Below are positions 1 through 7,739 of a DNA stretch of 64,000 nt, one piece after another. The position numbers and the translations under genes are program-made. The notes under the pieces were generated by a model. The model was not told the DNA's origin and made no database searches. It saw only the letters and a list, made by a program, of their open reading frames with translations. The DNA comes from UBA6163 sp031411655. Its GTDB lineage: Bacteria > Planctomycetota > Planctomycetia > Pirellulales > Pirellulaceae. The number at the start of each line of letters is the position of its first letter. Position 1 is the first letter of the stretch. The stretch lies in contig JANOBM010000247.1 in NCBI GenBank assembly GCA_031411655.1, positions 157,885 through 221,884 on the forward strand, given 5' to 3'.

Positions 1-1336
1 TGATAAATGCAGAAACACTAGCAGCATTGTTGAGTGACCGAATCACAAAGTTCGATCCTTCAGCTGCCGCCCCCAGCGGAACAGCACTTGTTCCGATAAA
101 AGCATTCGTAGCCGTGGTACTGGGAGTGAATCCTAGTCCAGTGGACCCGGCAATCCCATTTCGCCCTAGTCCGTCGGCTCCCAACGTACTGCTTCCAATG
201 CTATGCGACCAATCCACCCCAAGCTTCTCGAGTTCCTCAAGCGAGACGTCGTAGATCAAGGCTCGAATTCGAACCTGGGGACGTGGCACGTCAAGGTGTT
301 CAATCGCGTCGGTCGCTAGCCTCAGTTGGTCAGGAGTTCCCAAAACCATGATACGGTTTTCCGTGCCGAAGACTGCGATCGTTACCGAATCGCCGAGTGC
401 CTGCTGCAACGCTTCCACCAAAGGTTCGGCCTCGGTGAATTGGGGAGTGAAGTAAGCGATTCCTGACTGAAATGCGTCAGCGGCCCCAGGCCCTTCGATG
501 GTAGGTGTCGGACTTGGCAAGGTATCGATGACTGGTCCCACGGCTACACTGGGCAATGCATTTGATTTCTTAAAAGTGCCGCCTTGCGAATCGACCGCTT
601 GAAATAATTGGCGGACTCTCTCGACTCGTTCAGGTTTATCGATAACAAGCACATTTCCGCTGCCAATCGGTTTCAGTTGGCCTCCTGGACTAAGTAGAAG
701 GCGCGCCGCCTCGAGTGCAGGTTCGGTTGTCGCTCCAAGTGAGAGCGTTTCCGAAACAAAACTTGGGTCTTCAGATCCGATTTGATCGATCGGCAATACA
801 ATCAAACTTTGACCCGTCCGAACGTACCCATACTTATTGGCGGTCAAGACTGCTGACAAGACTTCGCTGAGTGGGGCATCATGAAATGTACCTGAAACCT
901 CTCCCGAGATTTCCTGGCCAGCAACAATGTTGACTTTCCAATTCTCGCTCAGCATGAAGACAACTTCAGAGATGGGAACCTTGCGAAACGAAACGCTTCC
1001 CTTTCGGATCAAGGCATCGTCGATGTTGGTGAAATTCGAGTGTTCGTTCTGGGGAGAAAATGAAAACGGTGTATCGGAACTCGTTGGCTTTGTTATCGCC
1101 GGCAAGGTTTCTGCGCCCGGTTCTTCAAGGGCAATGTCACCGTTCAATGGCCGAGACACCAACTCCGTTTGTGCGTAGACGGCCTGAGTATCTTGAAGTT
1201 GCGGCATAAGGAGCCACAGAAACGGCACTGTCGTCATTTGCCAAAGCATGCATCGAAACGCTCGTCCCCACTGCGAGGTGAAGAGGTTTTCGTTGTGCAA
1301 GGCCTGATTTGACCGGTCGGATGCATCGCCATCCAT
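1..1336 (-). CDS. Secretin-like protein (GspD/PilQ family), 3' end outside window
   Basis: Outer-membrane channel subunit of a type II secretion or type IV pilus-like machine. The minus strand is open from an ATG at 1336 to the left edge, giving about 445 residues with no stop. A hydrophobic stretch at residues ~30-50 ending in an Ala-rich cleavage-like site suggests a signal peptide. Residues ~108-180 resemble an STN/secretin N-terminal domain (SFRKVPISEVVFMLSENW), followed by two NolW-like short repeats (~195-245 and ~295-350). A VRIRALIYDVSLEELEKLGV segment then leads into the secretin core, whose gate region lies beyond the window. It is the last visible gene of the operon, 58 bp after the PilO-like gene. 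The family call is good; the pilus versus secretion role is inference. Confidence 0.85.
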   Translation of the reverse strand, partial: MDGDASDRSNQALHNENLFTSQWGRAFRCMLWQMTTVPFLWLLMPQLQDTQAVYAQTELVSRPLNGDIALEEPGAETLPAITKPTSSDTPFSFSPQNEHSNFTNIDDALIRKGSVSFRKVPISEVVFMLSENWKVNIVAGQEISGEVSGTFHDAPLSEVLSAVLTANKYGYVRTGQSLIVLPIDQIGSEDPSFVSETLSLGATTEPALEAARLLLSPGGQLKPIGSGNVLVIDKPERVERVRQLFQAVDSQGGTFKKSNALPSVAVGPVIDTLPSPTPTIEGPGAADAFQSGIAYFTPQFTEAEPLVEALQQALGDSVTIAVFGTENRIMVLGTPDQLRLATDAIEHLDVPRPQVRIRALIYDVSLEELEKLGVDWSHSIGSSTLGADGLGRNGIAGSTGLGFTPSTTATNAFIGTSAVPLGAAAEGSNFVIRSLNNAASVSAFI

Positions 1337-1394
1337 GGCGTAGCTCTTAGTTAATAAGTAAGGTTCAAATAAATACTGACAAGCCTTCGAGCGT

Positions 1395-2024
1395 TTATAA
1401 CGATGTCAAGCTACCTGATTTGTTTATGGTTCGTTCATTTAAACCATAAAGCGTCACTGTCAACTCGATGTTGATATTTTGACGATCGCCGGACGATGGG
1501 GTAATGATAAATCGATTGGTAGACATCATTCTTGGTTCAGTTGCGATCAGATCCATCATGTTTCGCACCTGTTCGAATGACCCTTCTGCTCTTAACTCCA
1601 GTTGATAGGTGTGTAGTTGGTACTTCGACGGTTCTCCGTCATTGGTCATGGCGGCATTTCTCGGATTGTCACCTTCGATAGCCCAAGTCCGCTCCGTGCG
1701 ACTAGCGACTTCCATTTGTCGAAGCTTTGCACCACTTGTTCTGACAATTTCAATAAAACGATCACGAGCCGCATCGATTTCGTCCGGGCTGGTCGCTCCC
1801 AGTTCCGCTGCGGTCAACTCACTTTGGACTTGTGTCCGAATTCGCTCAAAGCGACTTGCGTTGACCGATGCTATATCCCAGTCGCCCCGAGCCGATTCTG
1901 TGAGTTCTGCATTGCGACAGATCTCTTTGTATTCATCGACCCAAAAGAATCCACCAACCACGATCGCGACCAAACTGATTGCTGCAACGATTGTTCGGGT
2001 TGTTGGCGATGAATCAATAGCCAT
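1395..2024 (-). CDS. PilO/GspM-like inner-membrane assembly protein
   Basis: A 209-residue protein with one N-terminal membrane helix (residues ~10-28), a coiled-coil-like charged segment (~35-95) and a C-terminal alpha/beta domain. This is the layout of PilO/GspM proteins, which join PilN to the secretin in the periplasm. Its ATG overlaps the stop of the PilM-PilN gene by one base (TAATG), indicating translational coupling. Similarity was judged by architecture and operon position, since sequence conservation in this family is very low. The secretin gene follows it. Confidence 0.7.
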   Translation of the reverse strand: MAIDSSPTTRTIVAAISLVAIVVGGFFWVDEYKEICRNAELTESARGDWDIASVNASRFERIRTQVQSELTAAELGATSPDEIDAARDRFIEIVRTSGAKLRQMEVASRTERTWAIEGDNPRNAAMTNDGEPSKYQLHTYQLELRAEGSFEQVRNMMDLIATEPRMMSTNRFIITPSSGDRQNINIELTVTLYGLNERTINKSGSLTSL

Positions 2025-3607
2025 TACTTTCTCTCCGTCGAAGTGAAGGAGACAGACCGTGTATCGATTTTATCGGTTATCTGCTTTTTACGCTTTGCGA
2101 TACGGTTTGAGTCGATCTGCAGCAGCAGGCGAAAGTTGGTGCCGACGCCGCTTTCGGTTGCGGACGTACTTTGTAATGCTACCTGAGTGACTTCAGCGTT
2201 GCGTCGAAGGTGACCCACCAAATCGTAAATTCCCAGGTCGTTTTGAACCGATCCATCGAGGCGAAAACCACTGGATTCATCGAACTGAATCTGATTAATC
2301 CGGGTGTCGTCAGACAGGCAGCCCGACACGTGATCGATCACCGATGCCCAATTCGCCATTCCCACTGCCTCGTCCATCCGGCGCAAGTGGGAAATGAGCT
2401 GGCGAGAATCGGCAAGTTTACTCATCGTTTGCCTCTGCTCTTCCTTCCGCATTTCGATCGCAACAAGATTTTCCGAGGATGTCGTGACCATTGCTTTCTT
2501 CGCTGAAAAGATCATCCATCCGCACAGGAGGCAAGCGGTAGCTGCTAGGGCGGGCCATCCATCGCTCAGCATTCGTTGCAACAAACCGCGTGAGTTGTCA
2601 CGTCGGATGGTTGACAACATATCTGGTACGGTTGACGCAATCGTTCCAATCAGTAGCGGTAGTATGGCTGCAATGGCTGGAAGTTGTTGACAGTGGCTTG
2701 ATCGCTCGTCGAGTCGAAAGACCGATGGCATGGAAGGGACTGCGACGGTATCTGCGTTGATTCCTGCAATTGACCCAAAAGCAATTTTGGCCTCGGTGGT
2801 TTGTTTTTCGGAGCCCATTACCAAGACTCGGCTCAGTGTCTCACCGGAGATGTTGAGATACCTCGCGCAGAACCGACGCAATCGCTCGATATGGCTCTCG
2901 GTTGTCGCACGAATCTCACTCACTGTACTTGCAGAAGCAGGTCGATAATCCAGTAAGAGACGACCGCAGTGAACGATACCGATGTCCCATTTGGTTCCCG
3001 TTCCGTCAGCAAGGAGTAGAGGCTCTTGCTGGGCGATTCCAGAGGCATCAATGAGCCTAGCCATTGAAACCAAAGAAGGTTCCGCCCAGCGAACATTCAT
3101 GTCGTGACTGAGCATCGCCTCATAAATACGTTCAATGATGGCCCGGTTAATAACCGCTGCGACGAAGTACTCAGTGCCCGACTCGATTCGCATACGAGTC
3201 GTTCCCGAGATTTTTTCACCAGGCCCTAGCGACAAATAACGTGCTGCACGGCCCGGAAGGACCTCAAGCTCTTTGTCGATTTGCTCGGGCGTACCCATCG
3301 CAACACGCGTGACGCAAAACTCACCATCGAGAGAGACCGCGATCTGCGCGCGGCGCATTTGATGTCGTTCAACAAGCGTATTGAAAGCGTCCGCAAATTG
3401 TCCGTCGCTCCCTGATGCGAGCCAATCATTACCGTCGCTGGAGGTGATGTCGTCAAACTCTACCCGGAAAACGCCGTCATCCTCTCGCGTTGCAATCGCG
3501 AGTTGCATGAGTTGGCCTTCGACGCGTAGTCCAAACCGGCGATCTGCCTTGGCGTTCGAGCGGCGATGACTGTTTTGTTGCATAGCATGGTTCCCGTGTC
3601 GAAACAT
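2024..3607 (-). CDS. PilM-PilN fusion (GspL-like) assembly platform protein
   Basis: A 527-residue protein. Residues ~25-320 look like an actin-fold PilM/GspL cytoplasmic domain (a VSLDGEFCVTRV strand, then LLADGTGTKWDIGIVHCGR as the second phosphate-loop region). A single membrane helix lies at ~351-368, followed by a heptad-like stretch (~375-410) and a PilN-type periplasmic fold (~410-510). In pilus systems PilM and PilN are usually separate genes; in type II systems GspL carries both halves, so this gene resembles GspL. The start is ATG at 3607, with an alternative ATG at 3583. It lies in the middle of the secretion/pilus operon, upstream of the PilO-like gene. Confidence 0.75.
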   Translation of the reverse strand: MFRHGNHAMQQNSHRRSNAKADRRFGLRVEGQLMQLAIATREDDGVFRVEFDDITSSDGNDWLASGSDGQFADAFNTLVERHQMRRAQIAVSLDGEFCVTRVAMGTPEQIDKELEVLPGRAARYLSLGPGEKISGTTRMRIESGTEYFVAAVINRAIIERIYEAMLSHDMNVRWAEPSLVSMARLIDASGIAQQEPLLLADGTGTKWDIGIVHCGRLLLDYRPASASTVSEIRATTESHIERLRRFCARYLNISGETLSRVLVMGSEKQTTEAKIAFGSIAGINADTVAVPSMPSVFRLDERSSHCQQLPAIAAILPLLIGTIASTVPDMLSTIRRDNSRGLLQRMLSDGWPALAATACLLCGWMIFSAKKAMVTTSSENLVAIEMRKEEQRQTMSKLADSRQLISHLRRMDEAVGMANWASVIDHVSGCLSDDTRINQIQFDESSGFRLDGSVQNDLGIYDLVGHLRRNAEVTQVALQSTSATESGVGTNFRLLLQIDSNRIAKRKKQITDKIDTRSVSFTSTERK

Positions 3608-3647
3608 AGGTCACATGCTCCGTCATTCAAACGATATGAGAGAATGT

Positions 3648-3680
3648 GTGGGAAATTTTTGTTCGTACCAATTTTCCCAC
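3648..3680. repeat. Short inverted repeat between pilin-like gene and PilM-PilN gene
   Basis: GTGGGAAA at 3648-3655 pairs with TTTCCCAC at 3673-3680 around a 17-nt loop, in the 92-bp gap between the GspK-like gene and the PilM-PilN gene. No clean T tract follows on either strand, so it could be an attenuator, an mRNA processing stem, or chance. Confidence 0.35.
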
Positions 3681-3699
3681 TGCTCCTTTTGGCTTCTCT

Positions 3700-4062
3700 C
3701 TATCTCTTTAGTAGTGATGGATCGAGTTGAATCGATTTTGCTGGGATCTTTGCATTGGCGAAGGCATAGAGATCGATGAAGACGTCGCCATTTGGGGCTG
3801 CGGACACGATTCCGTAGGCCTCGGACGACCCAGCAGCTTTGTCTCGCACCTCGCCCGAAAAAGCTGGATTTTGTCGTAAGATCGCGATTGTCATCTCTAG
3901 CAGTCCCCGAACTTCGTGCTCGCCGCGAACGGTTTGTTCGAACCGTTGGGTTGCATGCGACTGGCGTTGCACTGCCCGAATGACGGCTATTGCGGCCGTT
4001 GCCACGACGGCAGCAGTCAGCATCGCAAGCAACATGGCGGTACCTCGGCGTTTCCTCGCCAT
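3700..4062 (-). CDS. Small pilin-like protein, GspK/PilX-like position
   Basis: A 120-residue protein with a basic N-terminus (MARKRRGTAM) and a hydrophobic helix at residues ~8-28, typical of minor pseudopilins of the GspK/PilX type. GspK proteins may lack Glu at +5, and here no Glu follows the glycine, so processing is uncertain. It is much shorter than GspK proteins, which usually exceed 300 residues, so the large alpha domain is missing. The gene begins two bases after the stop of the preceding pilin gene. Function as a pilus-tip or initiation subunit is inference from context. Confidence 0.6.
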   Translation of the reverse strand: MARKRRGTAMLLAMLTAAVVATAAIAVIRAVQRQSHATQRFEQTVRGEHEVRGLLEMTIAILRQNPAFSGEVRDKAAGSSEAYGIVSAAPNGDVFIDLYAFANAKIPAKSIQLDPSLLKR

Positions 4063-4064
4063 TG

Positions 4065-4565
4065 TTATCGCTCCACCGCAAGAATGACGGTCCAGGGTTC
4101 TTGTTTCGCATGGGTGTTAGACCCGACGGCTTCAAGGACCGCAGTAAGTGCGTGGATGTCACCTGCATCGTTTGCGAAAGCTTTTTCAAACCTCAGCGAA
4201 CGAATCCCCTCGGCAAGAATTCGTTCCGACTTAGATTCTCGAGCAATCAATTGATCTTCACGGATGCAGATTTCTACGTATTCTCCTGCTCGCAATAGCA
4301 CGACAACGTCTTCCGCGTATTTGACGATCGAGTCACAATCGCGAATATATTGTTGCAGGGCAAAGGCACTAGAAGAAATCTCTTGCGCAGCCGAGCCCTC
4401 GGTTTCAATCTCTCGAATCATCTTTGCCGAAGCTCTTAACACCCCTGTCAATGGCATCATCAGCATTGCCACTAAAGCAGTACAGGCGATCACTTCAAGC
4501 AGGCTAACGCCGGTTCGTTTCAACATCGTCGGTGATTTGTCGGTTGGACAGCGTCTCATTACCAT
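4065..4565 (-). CDS. Pseudopilin (GspJ/GspI-like)
   Basis: A type III prepilin signal is visible: MLKRTG followed by VSLLEVIAC with Glu at +5, then a hydrophobic helix of about 20 residues. The remainder (~130 residues) is a soluble domain. The ATG at 4565 overlaps the upstream gene's end; an internal ATG at 4526 would give the short leader normally seen in prepilins and is the more likely functional start. It would be cleaved by a prepilin peptidase encoded elsewhere. The assignment to GspJ or GspI rests on gene order only. Confidence 0.75.
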   Translation of the reverse strand: MVMRRCPTDKSPTMLKRTGVSLLEVIACTALVAMLMMPLTGVLRASAKMIREIETEGSAAQEISSSAFALQQYIRDCDSIVKYAEDVVVLLRAGEYVEICIREDQLIARESKSERILAEGIRSLRFEKAFANDAGDIHALTAVLEAVGSNTHAKQEPWTVILAVER

Positions 4566-5029
4566 TCGCCTTGGTGTGTGCGAAGCGATTGAAACGGTTC
4601 ATCTGAATCAGCCGTTTGATTTCCATTACGGTCCTGCCAAACGTCGACGATAACAGTCACAAGGGGAGTGGATTTGCTGCCAACGTTAAGTTCAGGCACC
4701 CATGAAATTTTGGTAAGGCAATTGGGAAATGAATCGATCGATAATTTTGTCAGTGTTTCCGCTGGGGATCCAAACGCATCGTTCAACACTTGGCGATCGC
4801 GAAGCAGAATTCTTTGTTCCTGAAGGATGCGATCCGCTTCATAAAGGAGTCGTTCTCTCAACTGTGTGCGCGTTGCGATCTGCTCGTGCTGTGAGACAAG
4901 ATGCATGGAAGGCACCAGTAAAATGGCGAGTACCGACGCACCCAATGCGACATCGAGGAGTGTCGAACCCACTCGACGCCGCTTCGAAAAACGCCGGGAG
5001 TTGGATTGATTCTTCGGTAGGCGACACAT
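4559..5029 (-). CDS. Pseudopilin with Asp at +5 of the prepilin motif
   Basis: A 156-residue protein with a strongly basic leader (KRRRVG) followed by STLLDVALG and a hydrophobic helix. The placement and pattern are those of a prepilin, but the conserved Glu at +5 is Asp. The soluble part includes an Asp/Asn-rich stretch (VWQDRNGNQTADSDEP, residues ~128-143) that resembles a calcium-binding loop of the sort found in major pseudopilins. It overlaps the next pilin gene by 7 bp. GspI-like by position; exact subunit unknown. Confidence 0.7.
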   Translation of the reverse strand: MCRLPKNQSNSRRFSKRRRVGSTLLDVALGASVLAILLVPSMHLVSQHEQIATRTQLRERLLYEADRILQEQRILLRDRQVLNDAFGSPAETLTKLSIDSFPNCLTKISWVPELNVGSKSTPLVTVIVDVWQDRNGNQTADSDEPFQSLRTHQGEW

Positions 5030-5173
5030 GATAGGACCTGCTGCACTGCGTCGATCGCAAGTGTTGAATGTGAACCACGTAGACTAGACGGTGGATTCAG
5101 TTTTGGATGGCATGTTTACTGTAATGGTTCGAGCACTCTTGGGCGTTGTGTCGCAGCGGGTGTCGTCTGTGAA

Positions 5174-5647
5174 TTATTTGTCGAGGCCTATCATCGTGAC
5201 TTTGCCGCCAATCGGTTCAAGGGAAACGTAATACCCCTCCTTTCCTTGAATTTTCCATTCACCAAAGTTGCTCGCGCTCCCATCGGGAGTGAAACGAATG
5301 GGAGCGGATGTGCCGTCGACCCTTACCGATTCCTCAATGACGAGCTCCCAGTGTGATGCCGCCACGTAGGGTCCTGGTTGTGCGTCAAAAACCCAGCGGT
5401 TTGGCTTGCTCGTTTGATCAAGCGTGACGACGACATCTGCCTGCGATTGTGTCGCCATATCTCTTGCGTTTCTCAAGCTCGTAACCAGTGAATGCATCGA
5501 TTGCTTAGCAGGATCCAAAACCGACAGGTTCGATACCTGAAATATCGTCGCTGTAGCCGTTGCCGAAAGGAGCAATACGACCATCAAGGCTTCGAGAAGC
5601 GAAACGCCACGTCGAGACTTGTCGCGAAGGTAGCGCAGCGATCTCAT
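5174..5647 (-). CDS. Pseudopilin, GspH/FimT-like
   Basis: A 157-residue protein with a SRRG leader, a VSLLEALMVVLLL prepilin motif and hydrophobic helix. The conserved helix extension contains LVTSLRNARDMATQSQ, the pattern seen in GspH/FimT pseudopilins, then a beta-rich C-terminus with a PIRFTPDGSASN segment also common in that family. This supports a minor pseudopilin at the pilus tip. It lies between the two GspG-like genes and the GspI/J-like genes. Confidence 0.8.
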   Translation of the reverse strand: MRSLRYLRDKSRRGVSLLEALMVVLLLSATATATIFQVSNLSVLDPAKQSMHSLVTSLRNARDMATQSQADVVVTLDQTSKPNRWVFDAQPGPYVAASHWELVIEESVRVDGTSAPIRFTPDGSASNFGEWKIQGKEGYYVSLEPIGGKVTMIGLDK

Positions 5648-5730
5648 GGGATTGCTTGAAACGAAAGGAGTAATAGGACTTGAGGTTCAGTGGCCTTCTG
5701 CGAAAGAGAGGCCATGGAAATTGCTTGCGA

Positions 5731-6063
5731 CTATCGCTTGGTGAACGTGCCAGTCGCCCGATCGTAAGCATAGGTAGTACGCATCTTTGCATTCCGCGTT
5801 TGCGCAGCTGCATCTGCATTGGACAGGTACCCAGCGGTAATCAAAGAGTTGACTCCGTTGGGCGGGAACTGCCCCAGCTCGAGATAGTACGTCTGCGACA
5901 TGCTATTCAGCGATGCCATTTGTTGTTCATTAAGCTTCTGCTCCGACTTAGCACGCATTGGTGCAACGGTGGCCACGGTTGCTGCCGCGACGACGGCAAG
6001 AATGACCACGGCGGCAATAACTTCTAACAGGGAAAAGCCATTTCTTTTATGACGAGACTTCAT
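5731..6063 (-). CDS. Major pseudopilin-like protein (GspG-like)
   Basis: Using the ATG at 6063 gives MKSRHKRNG|FSLLEVIAAVVIL, a textbook prepilin leader with Glu at +5, in a 110-residue protein. The reading frame is open to an upstream ATG at 6120, but that would give an improbably long leader. The soluble part has the GspG-like pattern YYLELGQFPP-NG-LITAGYL, where the short beta region follows the helix. It is probably the major or a co-major subunit. A second GspG-like gene lies upstream. Confidence 0.8.
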   Translation of the reverse strand: MKSRHKRNGFSLLEVIAAVVILAVVAAATVATVAPMRAKSEQKLNEQQMASLNSMSQTYYLELGQFPPNGVNSLITAGYLSNADAAAQTRNAKMRTTYAYDRATGTFTKR

Positions 6064-6243
6064 GACCACTCTTACTACAATGGATTGTGATAGATGGACG
6101 AACGCACCATCAAGGAACACACAGACTTCGTCCGCTTAACTACAAGCTAGGTCACTTTTTTAAGCTGTGCGAGAAAAAATTCATCATTGGGTGATGAAAG
6201 ACGATGGACGCGTAGTCGTGTGCAGATACCTAAAGTCTGAATG

Positions 6244-6597
6244 CTACCGACGTGTCGGCTCATGGACCGGGCAAATTACAATCCCACCGCTCATCTCATA
6301 GCTCCCGCCTCCACAGGGACAGGGTGGGATGGGATTGCCTGTAAAGCGGGCGGAAGAAAGTTCGCTGAGTCGGCGGCTTGGCCAAATTCCTTGCTCAGAG
6401 AAGTATCGCTCGGCTTCGTTTTGCAGCAATTGTCGGGTCACATCGCAAGCTCGCTGTCGAGCAACGGTACCGGTCGGACGAATAAACTGTAGTGATACCG
6501 CGGCAACTGTTGAAATGATTACGACGGCTAGGATCATTTCAAGCAAGGAAAAGCCTTGACTCTTCCTGCGCCTGGCTACGTTGCAATGAGATTTCAT
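6244..6597 (-). CDS. Second GspG-like pseudopilin
   Basis: A 117-residue prepilin: SQG|FSLLEMILAVVII with Glu at +5, then a helix containing EAERYFSEQGIWPS, comparable to the GspG helix-to-loop region. The C-terminus is unusual for the family in having three cysteines (PCPCGGGSYEM... VICPV), which might form a disulfide or bind metal. Its ATG overlaps the GspF stop by four bases (ATGA), so the two are translationally coupled. Confidence 0.8.
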   Translation of the reverse strand: MKSHCNVARRRKSQGFSLLEMILAVVIISTVAAVSLQFIRPTGTVARQRACDVTRQLLQNEAERYFSEQGIWPSRRLSELSSARFTGNPIPPCPCGGGSYEMSGGIVICPVHEPTRR

Positions 6598-7739
6598 TCG
6601 AGTACCTCAAACATATGAAAAATAGGCATGTAGATAGAAAGTACGATGCCGCCGATCATGACCGCCAAACCGATGGTGAGCAGGGGTTCCAACATTCCAA
6701 CGGTCGCGTCGATGCGTGCTTCGAGGCGTTCCCGTAAGTGGTTGCATGTGCCGGACATTGCTTTGCCAAATTCGCCAGATTGCTCGCCGACACTTACTAG
6801 CTGACACAGGGTGCTGGGAAAAAACTCTTCGTGCCGCGCGAGTTCCGCACTAAGACGTTCGCCACGCCGCATCGACGCTTTAACTTGTTCGACCGCTGAA
6901 CGCACTCGTCGATTGCGAACACTCATTACCGACATCTGTACGGCGTCCACCGGTTTGAACCCGCACTGGACCATCGATAGCGTGGTTTCGGCAAACTGCA
7001 GCACGGCAACATCTCGAAGCCAAGGACCGATGATTGGTAACTTCAATAAAACCGAGTCCATCTTGTAGGCAAGCCTTGGCTTTGCCCTCACGACTGCAAG
7101 AGCGGTGGCACCTGCGAGCAATACTGGGATGATGATCCAGCCGAATCGGATAAGGTCGCGGCTGGTGCCTGTCACAACTTTCGTCACCAATGGCAACTCG
7201 ACGCCACTTCCCTGATAGACGGTCTCGAACTCTGGTACCACAAAAGTCACCATAAAGATCATCAGTCCTGCCCCAGCGACGGAGATTAACGCCGGGTAAC
7301 TGACTTTCTTGATGATCCGCTTGCGCAGGGCTATGTTTCGCTCCAGCTGTTCGCAAACTCGTTGAATCGCGATAAGAAGCGATCCGCTTTTCTCACCAAT
7401 TCGAACCTGCTGTACTTGCATTACAGTGAACGTTCGCGGAAACAGACTCATCGCATCACTAAGGCTTCCGCCGGCATCGATGCATGCGCGAATCTGAAGC
7501 AAAACGTTACGGTACCGACGGACAGTGCGGTCATCGGCGAGCGCAGAGAGGGCCTTTGGCAAGGAAAGGCCATTCTCGATCAGCATGAGAAGAAGTCGCA
7601 TGAGCTCTGCCAATGCCGCTGACGGTATGCGGACCGGGCTACCTTTCATCGCTCGTCCTACTTGAATGCTATTCAGCTTTCGAAGGAACGAGATGATTCC
7701 ATTCGCAAGTGGACGCGATGGCGTTGATGGTGTCTTCAT
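6594..7739 (-). CDS. Type II secretion/type IV pilus inner-membrane platform protein GspF/PilC
   Basis: A 381-residue polytopic protein made of two similar GspF halves (~50-170 and ~250-375), each ending in membrane helices. The family signatures RVCEQLERN-ALRKRIIKK-SYP near residues 127-148 and SVGEQSGEFGKAM near 316-328 are clear. It links the GspE ATPase to pilin insertion. Length is near the usual 400 residues. Start and stop overlap GspE and the next pilin gene by four bases each. Confidence 0.92.
   Translation of the reverse strand: MKTPSTPSRPLANGIISFLRKLNSIQVGRAMKGSPVRIPSAALAELMRLLLMLIENGLSLPKALSALADDRTVRRYRNVLLQIRACIDAGGSLSDAMSLFPRTFTVMQVQQVRIGEKSGSLLIAIQRVCEQLERNIALRKRIIKKVSYPALISVAGAGLMIFMVTFVVPEFETVYQGSGVELPLVTKVVTGTSRDLIRFGWIIIPVLLAGATALAVVRAKPRLAYKMDSVLLKLPIIGPWLRDVAVLQFAETTLSMVQCGFKPVDAVQMSVMSVRNRRVRSAVEQVKASMRRGERLSAELARHEEFFPSTLCQLVSVGEQSGEFGKAMSGTCNHLRERLEARIDATVGMLEPLLTIGLAVMIGGIVLSIYMPIFHMFEVLE

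Noticed and set aside
3623..4189. 188-residue minus-strand ORF overlapping two pilin-like genes
   Set aside because: Other frame of the pilin cluster; Arg/Ser-rich and without a helix.
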